Of a stretch of DNA of 64,000 nt, positions 63,521 through 64,000 are shown one piece after another; the stretch's first letter is position 1; each line of letters begins with the position of its first letter. The stretch is from NCBI GenBank assembly GCA_014529385.2, contig CM043969.1:67671676-67735675 (forward strand), in the 5' to 3' direction. Position numbers and translations under genes: made by a program. Under the pieces are notes generated by a model. That model searched no databases. It was not told the origin of the DNA and worked only from the letters and a program-made list of their open reading frames with translations. Origin of the DNA: Adiantum capillus-veneris (lineage: Eukaryota; Streptophyta; Polypodiopsida; Polypodiales; Pteridaceae).

Positions 63521-64000
63521 TGCCCCAAGGTTGCCTGACCTCCAAAGGTGCCCGATGACACAGAAAAATAGGTGCAGACCATAGGTGGATACGAGCCGCA
63601 CATAAATACCCTAGACCTGGGGCCACCAAGAGGCAGACTGTATGACTACGCTGGCTGTACAGGGTGGGCATAACAATGGCAGAAACAGGTTGGAAATGAG
63701 AAATCTACCTTGCACAGCCACAAAACAGCCGGCACTCCCTATGATCAATCTCTGGGAGATACTGGGCAGGGTTTCACCAGGACCAGCCAGAGAGGTGAAT
63801 GGGGTCGATGGAGCTATCTAGACATAGAATCCAATTGATTGTCAGTTCTCTTTGTATAGCCTCAGTCTTTGTCTTGAGTTTCGAGGAGGAGAAATTATTT
63901 ATGGGTTTTCTAGACCGACCCTGCCTCTACTGTCTACCCAGCTGGCATTTAATGTAGACTTTGTTGTTCTATTTGGGAAGGAGCCAAGTTTGCTGGTCTG
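63521..64000. other. No recognisable gene
   Basis: Ordinary DNA to the window end; nothing recognised. Confidence 0.4.

Noticed and set aside
63131-63601. 156-residue minus-strand ORF across (GA)n and poly-C
   Set aside because: The middle is Ser-Leu and Gly repeats from microsatellites; flanks have no recognisable domain.

Overview
The window looks like transposon-dense nuclear DNA of a land plant. There is no bacterial-style gene packing. Almost every coding trace belongs to plant-type retroelements: Ty1/copia and Ty3/gypsy elements primed by initiator-tRNA-Met, a chromodomain-bearing Ty3 element, a LINE, a hAT transposon and a tRNA-derived SINE. Dinucleotide (GA/CT)n, (GT)n and (TA)n tracts are very frequent. 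A Penelope-like retroelement and one probable host exon followed by at least 18 kb without a further exon suggest a large, long-intron genome (fern, gymnosperm or similar). That last step is inference; the species cannot be read from the sequence.

Layout. 1-9615 (- strand): a decayed Ty3/gypsy element cut by the window edge. It keeps integrase, two zinc-binding HHCC modules, RT, protease and gag remnants, then a 1.3-kb leader of ~287-bp repeats carrying a 22-bp palindrome, and a tRNA-Asp-like primer-binding site. 10190-13591 (- strand): a second Ty3 element (RT, protease, zinc-knuckle gag, SR-like gag N-terminus) with its 5' LTR starting at 13592. 15150-15370 (+): the last codons of a copia RNase H with PPT and LTR start. 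15600-20150: unassigned DNA with a promoter-like TATA site on the minus strand, a ~150-bp AT-rich tandem array (17.4-19.1 kb) and two small unrecognised minus-strand ORFs. 20.1-25.1 kb: microsatellites and small tandem repeats.

25144-34102 (- strand): a Penelope-like reverse transcriptase relic, split by a structurally complete copia element (27322-32883, TSD CTAGA) whose polyprotein frame is broken only by three stop codons. 34411-39587 (- strand): a second, very young copia element with 227-bp LTRs differing at one base and TSD CAAAA. 40393-41152: a tandem duplication packed with microsatellites. 43.6-45.9 kb: three copies of a tRNA-derived SINE and the best host-gene candidate, a first exon of a LAS1-like ribosome-biogenesis gene at 45187-45309.

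45980-62937 (+ strand): a nest. A chromovirus relic with RNase H, GPY/F and chromodomain ends in an LTR at 49177. A LINE (endonuclease, RT tail, zf-RVT, poly-A) runs from 49178 to 62937 and is interrupted twice. The first interruption is a pol-less LTR element A (50092-57676, TSD GTTGA), which itself contains a smaller gag-like LTR element B (53018-55985, TSD CATGG). The second is hAT DNA that in turn holds a Ty3 3' end and LTR (about 59290-61141). The LTRs of B and of the chromovirus family, otherwise unlike each other, share a ~40-bp motif at the same distance from their 3' ends. 62938-64000 holds a (GA)n/(C)n tract and no recognised gene.

Apart from the LAS1-like exon, nothing here looks like a working cellular gene. 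The region records successive waves of insertion: old Ty3 and Penelope-like relics, middle-aged LINE and element A, and recent copia and element B insertions.
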